This document shows, one piece after another, positions 9,541 through 19,026 of a DNA stretch of 64,000 nt. The first letter of the stretch is position 1; each line of letters opens with the position of its first letter. Position numbers and translations under genes: made by a program. A model generated the notes under the pieces. The model ran no database searches and was not told the origin of the DNA. It saw only the letters and a list, made by a program, of their open reading frames with translations. This DNA is from Leptospira perdikensis (GTDB lineage: Bacteria; Spirochaetota; Leptospiria; Leptospirales; Leptospiraceae): assembly GCF_004769575.1 (NCBI RefSeq), contig NZ_RQGA01000001.1, positions 124,001 to 188,000 of the forward strand. Direction: 5' to 3'.

Positions 9541-10354
9541 ACAAAAGGTATTGTCCCTTGATTCCTACAAGGGTATCAGTGATCGGGGTTTCTTTTGTCA
9601 GTTTGAGTGATTTGATTTTTTCAGGATAAGAATCAATCGGATATTGAATTTCTGTAACACCACCACTTAGATCAAGTCGATTCCAAACTAATTTGGACTT
9701 ACTATCTGGAGGAGAAAGGAATTCATTTTTTTCCAAATGGTTTAAAAACTTATTTGCCTCTCGCACCAAATCAATATTAGGTGGATCACCCGTTACCATT
9801 TTTTGCCAAGTGGTTTTATCTGGTAAAAACTGACTCAAATAATGTTCTAAAATTCCAGCATCCCGACGTGACTCAACTTCTAAAATAGGAATTCCAAACT
9901 TAGCACCTTGGTCTACCCAACGATTCGAGACTGGATTTTCTTTAGTGATTCCCACTTTTAGTCCACTCGAGTTAGCAAAGTAAACAGTATGTTTTTTGAA
10001 ACAATTTGTTTTTCCCCATTCAGGTTCCCGGCAAGTGCCTTTGTGAAAATGACAGGTTTCGGGACGAAGGATACATAGATCGGTTTCGCTCAGGTTTGTA
10101 AAACAAGTAAAACAATAACCTTGGCTAAATGACTTTTTTGTTTTTTTGCCACAATGCAAACAACGGATTTCATCATTGGTTGAAAGGGTGATTTTTTTTC
10201 CAATCCAAGACTCCACCGGACTTTCGGATGTTGATTCTTTGGCCGTAAGATCTTTTTTATCGGCTTCATTATAGGTCGCTGATTCCCAAAAATAGGAAAC
10301 AGGGGAAAGACCTTTGTGAGACATTTTTCTTACATAACCTTGGACTAGTGGCAT
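9479..10354 (-). CDS. DUF2797 zinc-binding protein
   Basis: This 291-residue protein carries two CxxC pairs (CLHCGKKTKKSF and YCFTCFTNLS, about residues 65-85) and further Cys/His (ETCHFHKGTCREPEWG), consistent with zinc binding. The following VYFANSSGLKVGITKE and RWVDQGAKFGIPILEV are hallmarks of DUF2797. Function is unknown. It precedes and overlaps the pseudouridine synthase gene, suggesting an RNA-related operon. Confidence 0.8.
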   Translation of the reverse strand: MPLVQGYVRKMSHKGLSPVSYFWESATYNEADKKDLTAKESTSESPVESWIGKKITLSTNDEIRCLHCGKKTKKSFSQGYCFTCFTNLSETDLCILRPETCHFHKGTCREPEWGKTNCFKKHTVYFANSSGLKVGITKENPVSNRWVDQGAKFGIPILEVESRRDAGILEHYLSQFLPDKTTWQKMVTGDPPNIDLVREANKFLNHLEKNEFLSPPDSKSKLVWNRLDLSGGVTEIQYPIDSYPEKIKSLKLTKETPITDTLVGIKGQYLLFVSGVVNIRSLSGLWIEVST

Positions 10355-10360
10355 AATTTT

Positions 10361-10954
10361 TTAAAAGGAGTATTCTTTTACTTCTTCTGGAAAGTATTCC
10401 CTATTGACGTTCACAAAGAGTAGTCCAATAAGGCTTGGTTCAGAACCAGAAAGGTTCCATTTAAAAATAACAAGAGTTTGGCGAAAAAGGTAATGGGAAA
10501 TTTGCCCTTTCGGCGTGTAAAAAAGTTTTAATTGGTCCTCTCCTTCACCAAGAAATACGACCTTCCCGTTTAAATTTGGCGATTTTTGTTTCACCTGTTT
10601 GATCGTGACCTTACCACCAGGATAAACATCTTCTGGATCCGAAGAGTTCGTGGCCTCTCCTTCACTCACCCCTGAACTCGGAGCCACTTCCAGTGTGGTC
10701 CCTTCCCAATCCAAATAATTACATGGGAAATCTCCAGGCATAGTTGGGAAGTTTTCAGAACAAGGAGTGTATGTGGATTCCTTTTCGATTCCCTCTCCAT
10801 AGGGAACAAGTAATGTGGAACGAATTGTAGCATAAGCCACGGATTTTAATACCTTGGATGCTTTATTTTTAGGGATGTTTTTTAATTCCTTCTCCGAAGG
10901 AAACACCGACAGAGCAAAAAGAAACATAAAAAATGTAATTAGAATTCGTTTCAT
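10361..10954 (-). CDS. Exported protein of unknown function
   Basis: I choose the ATG at 10954 because it begins a clean signal peptide (MKRILITFFMFLFALSVFPS). The longer frame to 11077 would extend into the upstream DUF1343 gene. The mature part (about 178 residues) contains several acidic, Ser/Gly-rich stretches and a C-terminal beta-rich part. It starts 8 bases after the upstream stop. No family recognised. Confidence 0.65.
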   Translation of the reverse strand: MKRILITFFMFLFALSVFPSEKELKNIPKNKASKVLKSVAYATIRSTLLVPYGEGIEKESTYTPCSENFPTMPGDFPCNYLDWEGTTLEVAPSSGVSEGEATNSSDPEDVYPGGKVTIKQVKQKSPNLNGKVVFLGEGEDQLKLFYTPKGQISHYLFRQTLVIFKWNLSGSEPSLIGLLFVNVNREYFPEEVKEYSF

Positions 10955-10961
10955 TATAACC

Positions 10962-12206
10962 TCAGTACAACAAATAAGGAGCGATTTTTTTACCTTCATT
11001 TTCTTCTTCTGATAAATAAGTTTTATGAAAATCAGAAAAACTTTTTCCTTCATTGATAGAAGTTCGGAAATGATCATTACCCCAAAGTTGGTCTACCCAA
11101 TGGTTCGACGCGCCCTTACTCCATTTAAAATCACTTGGGTAAGATTCTTTCATTAGGCGAATCAAATCATATGCCAATTGAATTGGATCATAATCGGGAC
11201 GAACCAAATTCATTCGGAGTCCTGAACAGATTTTACCTTTATGAGGACCAAAAGTCGGTTTGAAATACACAGGAGAAAAATAGTAAGATTTGTTTCCGAG
11301 ACTTGTTAGTTTATTTGCTAATTCCTCAGGGTTTGTCATCCAAGGAGCTCCAAAATAAACAAAAGGAGCTTGGGTTCCCCGACCCACTGATACATTCACT
11401 CCTTCCAAAAGAACAAGTGATAGATAGTTTCTTGCGGAGTCCACCATTGGCAAGTTTGGTGATGGTGTTGTCCAAGGAATTCCTGTATCTTCAAAATACA
11501 TTCCTCGGCGATATCCTTCAACAGGAACTACCATTACATCCACCGTATCTTTTAAGTATTCCTTATTATAAAACCTTGTGGCCTCACCAACAGTCATCCC
11601 TGTGATGAGTAACGAAGGAAACTCACCAGCAAAATTTAAATTTCGTGGATTCATCTTTTCACCCATAGGAGGAAGATGCATTGCCACATGAATATGATCG
11701 AGTACAATGAGTTTTGTTTTGGTATTCTTCATTGCATCCATAAGGCGTTTTAGAACACTCAAATAAGTATAACAACGCATCCCAACATCTTGAACATCAA
11801 AAACTACATAGTCCACTTCCGTAACGAGTTCCCGTAGTTCAGAGTCTTTGATACGATAGATATGATACAAAGGACGATTGAAAGTTGTGTCCATAGTAAC
11901 GGGTGTTTGGCTAAATTCTTCTTCTAATCCTAAAAAGCCATGTTCAAGACCTATCAGATGTTCGAGTGTAATTTTATGTTTCTCTAAGGATGTGATGATC
12001 TTTTTTGGATTGGTTCCTATTCCGGAAGGATTGGTCGCAAGCATCAATTTTTTTCCTGCCATAGTCGGGAGGACTTTTTCATAAAAAATGTCCTGGGACA
12101 CCCGCAACTTGGAATCAAGTGGGTGGACGCGAAACTGCGGAACTGTGTTCCCATGGCAAGCGAGTACAAGAAAGCAGAGAGAAAACCTAAAAAAGTAATT
12201 GGTCAT
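10962..12206 (-). CDS. DUF1343 lipoprotein, probable exo-beta-N-acetylmuramidase (NamZ-like)
   Basis: The ATG at 12206 starts a lipoprotein signal (FRFSLCFLVLAC, lipobox Cys at about residue 18). The mature protein shows DUF1343 features: MLATNPSGIG, GLEHGFLG, VDYVVFDVQDVGMRCYTY and TPSPNLPMVDSARNY. Characterised members cleave terminal N-acetylmuramic acid from peptidoglycan fragments, so cell-wall recycling is the likely role. The 414-residue length fits the family. The frame extending to 12242 adds an unlikely N-terminus. Confidence 0.88.
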   Translation of the reverse strand: MTNYFFRFSLCFLVLACHGNTVPQFRVHPLDSKLRVSQDIFYEKVLPTMAGKKLMLATNPSGIGTNPKKIITSLEKHKITLEHLIGLEHGFLGLEEEFSQTPVTMDTTFNRPLYHIYRIKDSELRELVTEVDYVVFDVQDVGMRCYTYLSVLKRLMDAMKNTKTKLIVLDHIHVAMHLPPMGEKMNPRNLNFAGEFPSLLITGMTVGEATRFYNKEYLKDTVDVMVVPVEGYRRGMYFEDTGIPWTTPSPNLPMVDSARNYLSLVLLEGVNVSVGRGTQAPFVYFGAPWMTNPEELANKLTSLGNKSYYFSPVYFKPTFGPHKGKICSGLRMNLVRPDYDPIQLAYDLIRLMKESYPSDFKWSKGASNHWVDQLWGNDHFRTSINEGKSFSDFHKTYLSEEENEGKKIAPYLLY

Positions 12207-12248
12207 GTAAGTATATGTTTCTATAATATAGCAAATCTTCAAGGAGAA

Positions 12249-13484
12249 ATGTCCTTCATGTTCAACCGACTTCGATTGGCTCCCTTAACCGGAGTTCTCA
12301 TCCTTACTATTTTGGCATGTGCCGGATCCAATTCAGCCCAGAAACAACCTACGTTGCCAGACAACGTGGTGACAGCAATGGGAGAGGCACCTATCTACCA
12401 AGGAGACTTGGCCCTTGCCCGAAACAAGGCTTTGAAGGACGCAAAACTCAACGCCATCCGTAAACTGGTGGGCGAACAAATTACGGAAAAATCAGGAGTG
12501 TCTGATGGCCAATCCCTTGGCTCCAAACTCTACGGCAAAACAGATAGTTTCGTAAAAAAATACGATATCATCAGTGAAGAACCATGGAAATTGGACACCC
12601 AGGACATGATCCGTTTGAATGTACGTTGTGAAGTGGAAGCAACCAAACTTTCTACCGCAGTAGACGCACTTCTCGACGATGTTGGAAATCCAAGAATTGC
12701 CGTTCTTGTACAAACCGTGATCAATGGAAAATCCTATCCCATTGGATCTGCTACCAATATTGCAGAAGCGGAACTCATCGAAAAACTCCGAACCAAAGGG
12801 AACAAAGTTGTGGATAGCTCCCAACTCACAGCCTTACTCAAAAAAAATCCAAGCCTTGCGAAACTGGATCTCACCTCAGTGGAGGAAGGAAGTCCTCTTC
12901 TCACTCTGGCACAGGATTCTGGGGCAGAAGTTTTGATTGTTGCCAAAGTTTCAACAACGGACCAAAAACCAGTGGTTTTACCTGGTGGGAAAAAAACAGA
13001 TTTTTTAAGTTCTGCGGCAACAGGACCATATCGTATCATTCAACTTTGGGGTGATGGTAAAATTTTTGGATCGGGAAGTTTGGAAGGACGTGGTGCTGAT
13101 ATCACTCAAGAAGTTTCCAGAGAACAAGCCGTCAAAGATTGGTCAAATCTAGTATCAGGTAAAGTTGGAAAACAAATCAAAGATGAGTGGTTCAAACTCA
13201 CAGAACAAAACACTGTCATCTTAAAATTCAAAGGACTAGGATTAGAAGATGCCATTAATTTCAAAAACGATTTAATGGAATACACTTCTGTAAAACAAAT
13301 TAATGACCGCAAAACGGAAGTTGGTGGATCAGAATGGGAACTAACTTATCCCGGCAAAGAATCTATGTTTGCAGAAGAGTTAATGTATAAAAAAGATTCG
13401 AGTTTTCGTTTCCTTAGTAGCAAAACGTTAAGTATTAACAGCTCCAAAAGAGGAGTTGTAGAAGCCGAATTTAGAAACAAATAA
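12249..13484 (+). CDS. Lipoprotein with LPP20/FlgT-like N-terminal domain
   Basis: An AGGAG sits directly upstream of ATG codons at 12249 and 12258; either begins a lipoprotein signal with lipobox ILAC followed by AGSNS. The mature region begins with a domain typical of LPP20/FlgT-like proteins (GEAPIYQGDLALARNKALKD, then AIRKLVGEQI), followed by a segment on a beta-rich scaffold (PRIAVLVQT). The longer frame from 12123 overlaps the divergent DUF1343 gene and is rejected. Probably anchored in the outer or inner membrane, 411 residues; function unknown. Confidence 0.75.
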   Translation: MSFMFNRLRLAPLTGVLILTILACAGSNSAQKQPTLPDNVVTAMGEAPIYQGDLALARNKALKDAKLNAIRKLVGEQITEKSGVSDGQSLGSKLYGKTDSFVKKYDIISEEPWKLDTQDMIRLNVRCEVEATKLSTAVDALLDDVGNPRIAVLVQTVINGKSYPIGSATNIAEAELIEKLRTKGNKVVDSSQLTALLKKNPSLAKLDLTSVEEGSPLLTLAQDSGAEVLIVAKVSTTDQKPVVLPGGKKTDFLSSAATGPYRIIQLWGDGKIFGSGSLEGRGADITQEVSREQAVKDWSNLVSGKVGKQIKDEWFKLTEQNTVILKFKGLGLEDAINFKNDLMEYTSVKQINDRKTEVGGSEWELTYPGKESMFAEELMYKKDSSFRFLSSKTLSINSSKRGVVEAEFRNK

Positions 13485-13492
13485 AACTTAAA

Positions 13493-13879
13493 TTACATTG
13501 TTTCCCCTTTGCCTGCAGAGAGAAATAAACCAATCTCTGTAGGATCAAAGGGTTTAGAAAAATAACGAGCCACTCGATTTTCTGCAATTGCCATTTGGAT
13601 TTCTGGTGTTAAATCATAACCTGTCAAAATACAATAGACAATATTAGGACGAATTTCTTTCGCTTTTGAGATAAATTCCAAACCATTCATCTCTGGCATT
13701 CGCATATCGCTAATCACAAACTGGACATCCGTATTTTCCGTCAGTTCTTCAATGGCTTCATCACCGGATTGGGCCACGATCACATCGTATTCGTTTCGAA
13801 AGTAATCTCGAAACAAATACAAATTCAAAATTTCATCATCAACATAGAGTAACTTACGTTTTACTGGTTTTTCTTTCAT
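13493..13879 (-). CDS. Single-domain response regulator
   Basis: This 128-residue receiver-only protein has the acidic pair (VDDE, 13-16), the phospho-acceptor Asp at about 58 (VISDMRMPEMNG), the switch Thr (ILTG) and the conserved Lys in YFSKPF. It overlaps the upstream kinase gene by ATGA, so it is the cognate partner. With no output domain, it must act through protein contacts. Confidence 0.93.
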   Translation of the reverse strand: MKEKPVKRKLLYVDDEILNLYLFRDYFRNEYDVIVAQSGDEAIEELTENTDVQFVISDMRMPEMNGLEFISKAKEIRPNIVYCILTGYDLTPEIQMAIAENRVARYFSKPFDPTEIGLFLSAGKGETM

Positions 13880-15144
13880 ACTTGTATGGGAAGTTTGATT
13901 CGGAACAAGGAGCCCTTTCCCCAGACCGATTCCATTTCAATCGAACCTTCATGGTCTTTTGTAATTTTATAAGCAATGGGCAAACCAAGGCCCACCCCTT
14001 TCCCCGGCTCTTTCGTGGTAAAAAACGGATTTCGAATTTGATTCTGGTATTCCTCTGGGATCCCACCACCCGTATCCGAAATTTCAATAGTGGCAAATCG
14101 AGAATCCCGAAAACTCCGAAGCCCCAAAATACCGGAATCCCCCTCCATAGCTTGGATGGCATTAGTGAGAATGTTTAAAAATACTTGGTGGATCTTTCCA
14201 GAATTTCCTTTTACGACGAGGGGTTCTGGAAATAAATCTTTCACCACTAAAATTCGGTCTCTGAGGGAATGGGTGAGCATCACAAGACAATTATCCAAAA
14301 TTTCATGTAGGTCAAAACGTTCATCAAAGGAATCACCACTTCGAGTAAACTGGTTCAAACCTTTTACAATCTTGGAAGTACGTTCCACACCTTCCTTTAT
14401 GGCCTCCAAATACAATTGGGTTTTTTCCGATTCTAACGGTGACCCTTCTAAAAGATCACGAACTCCAAAATATCCACCCAGAATGAAATTGAGAGGATTG
14501 TTGATTTCGTGGGCAATCCCAGCAGATAACATACCAAGACTTGCCATCTTTTCTGATTCAATGAGTTGATTCTGGCGTGCTTGTAGTTCAACTAATGTTT
14601 GTTTTAGCTCACTTGTTCGTTCTTCTACAAGAGATTCCAACTCATGGTTGTATTGTTCTAAACGTAATTCGTATTCAGAACGTTCTAATTCCGCAGCAAT
14701 CCTTCCGGAAAATATTTGGAATAAGGTAAGAATATCGTCTTTGTTTTGGATTTCTGTTTCATATAGACCGACAATCAAACCCATAACTTCTTTACGGGAG
14801 TTGAATAACGGAGAGCCAATGTACCCCTCGATTTTCATTTCGATCAAGAGTTGGTCTAAAGGAAATTTCTTTTGTACTCCAGAGGGAAAGTAACAAATAC
14901 TTTCATCATAAACATCAGCACAAGGTGTATCTTTTAAGGAATAAGCCATGTTTTCGGCAATCACTCCCTTTGCGACAAGAGAGATTGTCTGTGATTCATA
15001 TTTTTCTTTATCAAAGATGGCTATGAAAGTATAGTCGGCATGAATGATGTCGGCTAACTTAAGCATAAGTCGATTGAGGAACTCATTTCCGTAAGTATTG
15101 GAAACGGCCTCAATGATATCTGATAGAAGTTGTCCTTGGATCAT
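13876..15144 (-). CDS. GAF-domain sensor histidine kinase
   Basis: The 422-residue protein has an N-terminal GAF-like domain (about 5-155), a coiled coil (about 155-200), the HisKA box AGIAHEINNPLNF with the phosphorylated His at about 212, and an HATPase domain (N-box about 325, G1 ISDTGGGIPEEY, G2 GKGVGLGLPIAYK). No membrane segment is visible, so it is a cytoplasmic sensor. It feeds the receiver protein encoded next to it. Confidence 0.93.
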   Translation of the reverse strand: MIQGQLLSDIIEAVSNTYGNEFLNRLMLKLADIIHADYTFIAIFDKEKYESQTISLVAKGVIAENMAYSLKDTPCADVYDESICYFPSGVQKKFPLDQLLIEMKIEGYIGSPLFNSRKEVMGLIVGLYETEIQNKDDILTLFQIFSGRIAAELERSEYELRLEQYNHELESLVEERTSELKQTLVELQARQNQLIESEKMASLGMLSAGIAHEINNPLNFILGGYFGVRDLLEGSPLESEKTQLYLEAIKEGVERTSKIVKGLNQFTRSGDSFDERFDLHEILDNCLVMLTHSLRDRILVVKDLFPEPLVVKGNSGKIHQVFLNILTNAIQAMEGDSGILGLRSFRDSRFATIEISDTGGGIPEEYQNQIRNPFFTTKEPGKGVGLGLPIAYKITKDHEGSIEMESVWGKGSLFRIKLPIQV

Positions 15145-15191
15145 GAGATTGTATTTTTAAATGACTCCTAAATTCACACTGGTCATAAACA

Positions 15192-15743
15192 TTAAGGAGT
15201 TTCTTGTTTTTCCGGTGGATCACTCACAAGTGGAAGCACAGTTTTTTTTACATCAAGTAGTGGCCCAAGTTCATAAATCGATTCGTATCCATATGCTTTT
15301 AACGAGTTGTAGGTAGAAAGATTCAACGAAGCTGCAGGACTTTTTGCTGCAAACGCTTCTTGGTTCCCTTCAAAGTTGTTGTTACAATAAATGAGGATTT
15401 TTGTTTTTTTTTCAGGAATGGCTTCAGATAAAGACTCTTTTGTGAATTCAGTAAACGGAAGGTTCTTCGCCCCTTTGATATGCAAAAGATGAAATCGATT
15501 TTCACTCCGTGCATCAAGTAAAACGACACCTTCCTCCGACATCAATTTCAAAAACTGATCTTCTGTTAGGCGATGAGTTTCTCTCTCACCTTCGGAACGG
15601 TTTACTATCCGTTTGAACTCACCATAATTGATCAGTTTGTTTTCAATCGGAACCGATTTGGATTTTAGTTTCTTCTTTTTAGAAGATTCAGAAACAAGTG
15701 GGATTGTGACGAGTACCAGTAAAATCAAAACGAACTGTTTCAT
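15192..15743 (-). CDS. Exported rhodanese-domain protein
   Basis: The protein has a signal peptide (residues 1-19) followed by a Lys-rich linker and a rhodanese domain (about 55-165): VVLLDARSENRFHLLHIKGAKN and the catalytic loop ILIYCNNNFEGN with Cys at about 119. Rhodaneses transfer sulfur or bind phosphate-like groups; the exported location suggests an envelope role. A strong AGGAG lies 8 bases before the ATG. Confidence 0.85.
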   Translation of the reverse strand: MKQFVLILLVLVTIPLVSESSKKKKLKSKSVPIENKLINYGEFKRIVNRSEGERETHRLTEDQFLKLMSEEGVVLLDARSENRFHLLHIKGAKNLPFTEFTKESLSEAIPEKKTKILIYCNNNFEGNQEAFAAKSPAASLNLSTYNSLKAYGYESIYELGPLLDVKKTVLPLVSDPPEKQETP

Positions 15744-15841
15744 AAGGGAATCTCCTATTTAACGCATCTGAAAGTATACTATTGATTGGCAAGGAAACTC
15801 AAACCTTTTTTCGACTTGCCAGGGGAATTGGGCAAATTGTG

Positions 15842-16363
15842 ATGAAAACAATGAGCACATTGAGAGCAATTATCAAAACAAACAAAGGCGACATTCGTAT
15901 CGACCTGTTTCCAGACAAAACACCAAATACTGTAGCCAACTTCATCAACTTAGCCCAAAGGAATTTTTACAATGGACTAAAATTCCACCGTGTCATTGCG
16001 GACTTTATGGTGCAAGGTGGTTGCCCACAAGGAACAGGAACGGGTGGACCCGGTTATAAATTCAGAGATGAGTTTGATTCTAGTTTGAAACACAACAAAC
16101 CAGGAATCCTATCGATGGCGAATGCCGGCCCTGGAACCAATGGAAGTCAATTTTTTATTACCCACGTACCTACACCATGGCTTGATGGAAAACATTCTGT
16201 ATTCGGTGCGGTTGTTGATGCCACAGACCAAGAAGTAGTCAATAAAATCAATCAAGGGGATGTGATGGAATCGGTCACTATCGAAGGGGACGTAAGTTCT
16301 GTTTTTTCCATAGCAAAACCATTTTTGGATGAGTGGAACCAAATCCTAGATTCCAAAAAATAA
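15842..16363 (+). CDS. Cyclophilin-type peptidyl-prolyl cis-trans isomerase
   Basis: The protein matches small bacterial cyclophilins (PpiB-like): [17 protein letters not shown], the [13 protein letters not shown] active-site segment with the conserved Arg, [12 protein letters not shown] and [11 protein letters not shown] start at the ATG at 15842, since the longer frame adds an unrelated N-terminus; 15851 is also possible. No signal peptide, so cytoplasmic. About 173 residues. It would speed proline isomerisation in folding. Confidence 0.93.
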   Translation: MKTMSTLRAIIKTNKGDIRIDLFPDKTPNTVANFINLAQRNFYNGLKFHRVIADFMVQGGCPQGTGTGGPGYKFRDEFDSSLKHNKPGILSMANAGPGTNGSQFFITHVPTPWLDGKHSVFGAVVDATDQEVVNKINQGDVMESVTIEGDVSSVFSIAKPFLDEWNQILDSKK

Positions 16364-16403
16364 AGATTGATTCTGTCATTTGGGTTTTCATAGTCTAACC
16401 ACT

Positions 16404-16568
16404 ATGAAAACAAAAGGAAAACAAAAACAAGTCACTCAAATCAAACTGGCTTCTAGAATGATTTTTTCTATGAAACCAACCAAAATCAAACCATCCAAAA
16501 AACTCTATTCTCGAAAAAAGAAAGAAGACCATTCGGGAATAGAGTTTCTTCTTTCTTTCATTTTTTAA
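16404..16568 (+). CDS. Possible small basic protein
   Basis: An ATG at 16404 opens a 54-codon Lys-rich frame ending in a hydrophobic FLLSFIF. There is an AACCACT-type leader without a strong ribosome site, and the terminator hairpin at 16503-16544 lies inside the frame, which argues against it. It may be only the 3' region of the cyclophilin transcript. Confidence 0.25.
   Translation: MKTKGKQKQVTQIKLASRMIFSMKPTKIKPSKKLYSRKKKEDHSGIEFLLSFIF
16503..16560. terminator. Likely bidirectional terminator
   Basis: CTCTATTCTCG (16503-16513) pairs with CGGGAATAGAG (16534-16544) with one G-T pair and a 20-base loop, followed by a T-rich run on the plus strand. It lies between the cyclophilin and the convergent antiporter gene. 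Confidence 0.6.
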
Positions 16569-16579
16569 TTCCGCTCTAT

Positions 16580-18433
16580 TTATCTTTCCATCTCGCTCCA
16601 GGGATCCCTTTCCAATTCTTCTTCCTTACCTAAATCCACAAACATCAATCTTTCTAGTTCCGCATTTCTTTGTTTAGCAAGACTCATATACTGGACCCGG
16701 TCTCTGCGAAGTTCAAAAAGTTCGTGGAAAGTATCATCATCATGTTGTAAAAATAGATTCCTTGCTTTTTCTGCTGTGTGAGATCTTGTTCCTAAAAGTT
16801 TCAATACATCTCTTCCCATAAGGACAGCCGTTTCCCTAGTTTCCCTGTATATGTATTTAAGACCCAATTCTTTTAGATCATACGCTCCTTCTCTATCTCC
16901 AGCCCTTGCTACAATTTTAATATTGGGATAGTGTTGGCTTACATTTCGGATGAGTTCTGTTTGTTTTTCTGGATTGTCGAGTGCGGCCACAAGGATTTTT
17001 GCATGTTCCAAACCAGCCGATTCTAATAACTCGAGTCTTGTCGCATCACCAAAATAGACCTTAAACCCAAACCGGCCAAGCATCTCCACACGATCTGCAT
17101 CAAAATCTAAAATAGTAATTCCAATTCCATTGGAACGAAGAAACCGGCCAAGCATGTTTCCAAATCGACCGAATCCACAAATGATCACCGGGTTTTCCTG
17201 TTTATGAATGTCCTGTGCCGTTTGTTTTTTAGGAATTTTGGATTCTAATAATCCAAAAATGGTTTTTTCATATAACAAAAGAAGTACGGGAGTGAGCGCC
17301 ATACTCACTGCGACAGAAGCCACAAGGATAATGATGGTTTCCTGATCCAAAATTCCGAGCCCTTCCGAATATCCAAAGAGAACAAAAGAGAACTCTCCGA
17401 CTTGGCATAATGCCAAAGAAAAATAAATGTTTTGGTCTAGGGGAAGACGAAAAACAAGTCCGAGCAAAAATAAAATCAAAGCTTTGATGAAGATGATACC
17501 TAAAACAATTCCTAAAACCTTGGAAGGACTTTGCATCACCACAGGAAGGTCCATGGAAGCACCTACACTTAAAAAAAACAATCCGAGTAGTAATCCTTTA
17601 AAAGGTTCAATATTACTTTCTAACTCATGCCGAAACTCACTACTCGCAAGTACGACACCACCAAGAAAAGTACCAAGAGCCGCAGATACTCCCACAGCTC
17701 CCATGAGAACAGAGATAGCAATGACTAGTAACAAACTAGCACCTGTAAAAATTTCACGGTTTCCTGACTTGGCTAGCAACCGAAAAAGTGGACTGAGAGC
17801 ATATTTACCCACAAGGATGATTCCAATTACAACGAACAATACAACTAATGTTTTTACGTAACCAGGGAAATGTTCGATCAGTGAATGATGTTGTGAAGTT
17901 TCAGTTAAATCAGAATCACTTAACATTGGAAAGATGGCAAGAATAGGAATCACGGCCATATCTTGAAATAGAAGGACTGAAAAAGAAGCTTGGCCAGAAA
18001 TCGATTTCATAAGTCCCTTCTCTTTTAAAGTTTGTAAAACTATGGCTGTGGAAGAGAGAGACAAAATAAGGCCTAATGCAAGCGAAGGTTTCCATTGAAA
18101 ACCAAATCCAAAACAAAAAGCAGCAGTGATGATGGTCGTGAGGAGAAGTTGTAACCCACCAAGGCCAAGTAACCAAAACTTAAGACGCCAGAGTAAATCC
18201 AATTCTAGTTCTAAGCCGATGGCAAAAAGCATCATCACGACACCAAACTCAGCAAAGTGTAACATGTCCTTGCCTTCCGTTCCGACAAAACCAAAAACAA
18301 AAGGACCGATGACAATTCCTGCAATCAGATATCCCAAAACAGAACCAAGTCCGAACCTCGTGGCAATTGGCACCATGATGATAGCACTTGTAAGATAAAT
18401 CAAAGCCTGAATAAAAAAACTAGATTCACCCAT
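16580..18433 (-). CDS. Kef-type K+/H+ antiporter (CPA2) with RCK domain
   Basis: The N-terminal about 390 residues form a dozen membrane segments of the sodium/proton exchanger fold (GLGSVLGYLIAGIVIGP, VMMLFAIGLELEL, LGTFLGGVVLASSEFRH). The C-terminal RCK_N/TrkA-N domain has the nucleotide motif ICGFGRFGNMLGR and FGDATRLELLESAG. I start at ATG 18433, with AGGTGG five bases upstream; the GTG at 18442 is less likely. The gene overlaps the KefF-like gene by 8 bases, as in kefFC operons. Glutathione-gated potassium efflux is the inferred job. Confidence 0.92.
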   Translation of the reverse strand: MGESSFFIQALIYLTSAIIMVPIATRFGLGSVLGYLIAGIVIGPFVFGFVGTEGKDMLHFAEFGVVMMLFAIGLELELDLLWRLKFWLLGLGGLQLLLTTIITAAFCFGFGFQWKPSLALGLILSLSSTAIVLQTLKEKGLMKSISGQASFSVLLFQDMAVIPILAIFPMLSDSDLTETSQHHSLIEHFPGYVKTLVVLFVVIGIILVGKYALSPLFRLLAKSGNREIFTGASLLLVIAISVLMGAVGVSAALGTFLGGVVLASSEFRHELESNIEPFKGLLLGLFFLSVGASMDLPVVMQSPSKVLGIVLGIIFIKALILFLLGLVFRLPLDQNIYFSLALCQVGEFSFVLFGYSEGLGILDQETIIILVASVAVSMALTPVLLLLYEKTIFGLLESKIPKKQTAQDIHKQENPVIICGFGRFGNMLGRFLRSNGIGITILDFDADRVEMLGRFGFKVYFGDATRLELLESAGLEHAKILVAALDNPEKQTELIRNVSQHYPNIKIVARAGDREGAYDLKELGLKYIYRETRETAVLMGRDVLKLLGTRSHTAEKARNLFLQHDDDTFHELFELRRDRVQYMSLAKQRNAELERLMFVDLGKEEELERDPWSEMER

Positions 18434-18968
18434 AAATACCACCTAACAAGTTATTCATAAATTTTAAATATCGATTGGATTCTTTTTGCAGATCCAATTC
18501 ATTCAATTGAAACGTCCCCTGAACAAGAAATGGTGCCAAATAGTCCATTCCACATAATTCAGCTGTCCTACGAAACGGTAACAGAAACTCATCTGTCGAA
18601 TAACCGTGAAATCCACCTTTTGAATAAGCATCCTTTGAACCACCAGTGGTAATGACCTGAATCCATTTTTTTCCCATAAGATGATTCCCATCCGCACCAT
18701 AAGCCCATCCATCTTCTAAAACCATATCCATCCACAACTTCATAAGTGGAGGACAACTATACCAATACAAAGGATGTTGGAATAAAATAATATCATGATT
18801 CGAAACCAAATTTTGTTCTGCTTTTACATTGATCGAAAAGTTGGGATACTCTTCATATAGATCATGTAATGTGATTGCATCGGAATTAGGGATTGAATCC
18901 AAAAGCATTTGATTGGCTTTAGATTTTTCCAATGTGGGATGAACAAGCAAAATCAAAATTTTAGGCAT
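18426..18968 (-). CDS. KefF-like NAD(P)H-quinone oxidoreductase
   Basis: The 180-residue flavodoxin-fold protein starts MPKILILLVHPTLEKSKAN at ATG 18968. It contains the FMN-site features HPLYWYSCPPLMKLWMD and TTGGSKDAYSKGGFHG of the KefF/MdaB family. In E. coli, KefF is the ancillary activator of KefC; the direct overlap with the antiporter gene supports that role here. The longer frame to 18992 has no advantage. Confidence 0.9.
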   Translation of the reverse strand: MPKILILLVHPTLEKSKANQMLLDSIPNSDAITLHDLYEEYPNFSINVKAEQNLVSNHDIILFQHPLYWYSCPPLMKLWMDMVLEDGWAYGADGNHLMGKKWIQVITTGGSKDAYSKGGFHGYSTDEFLLPFRRTAELCGMDYLAPFLVQGTFQLNELDLQKESNRYLKFMNNLLGGIYG

Positions 18969-19026
18969 ACGGGACAAATTCACAAAAACCATTGAATGGT
19001 AAAACGTAAAAAAAAATAGTTTTCCA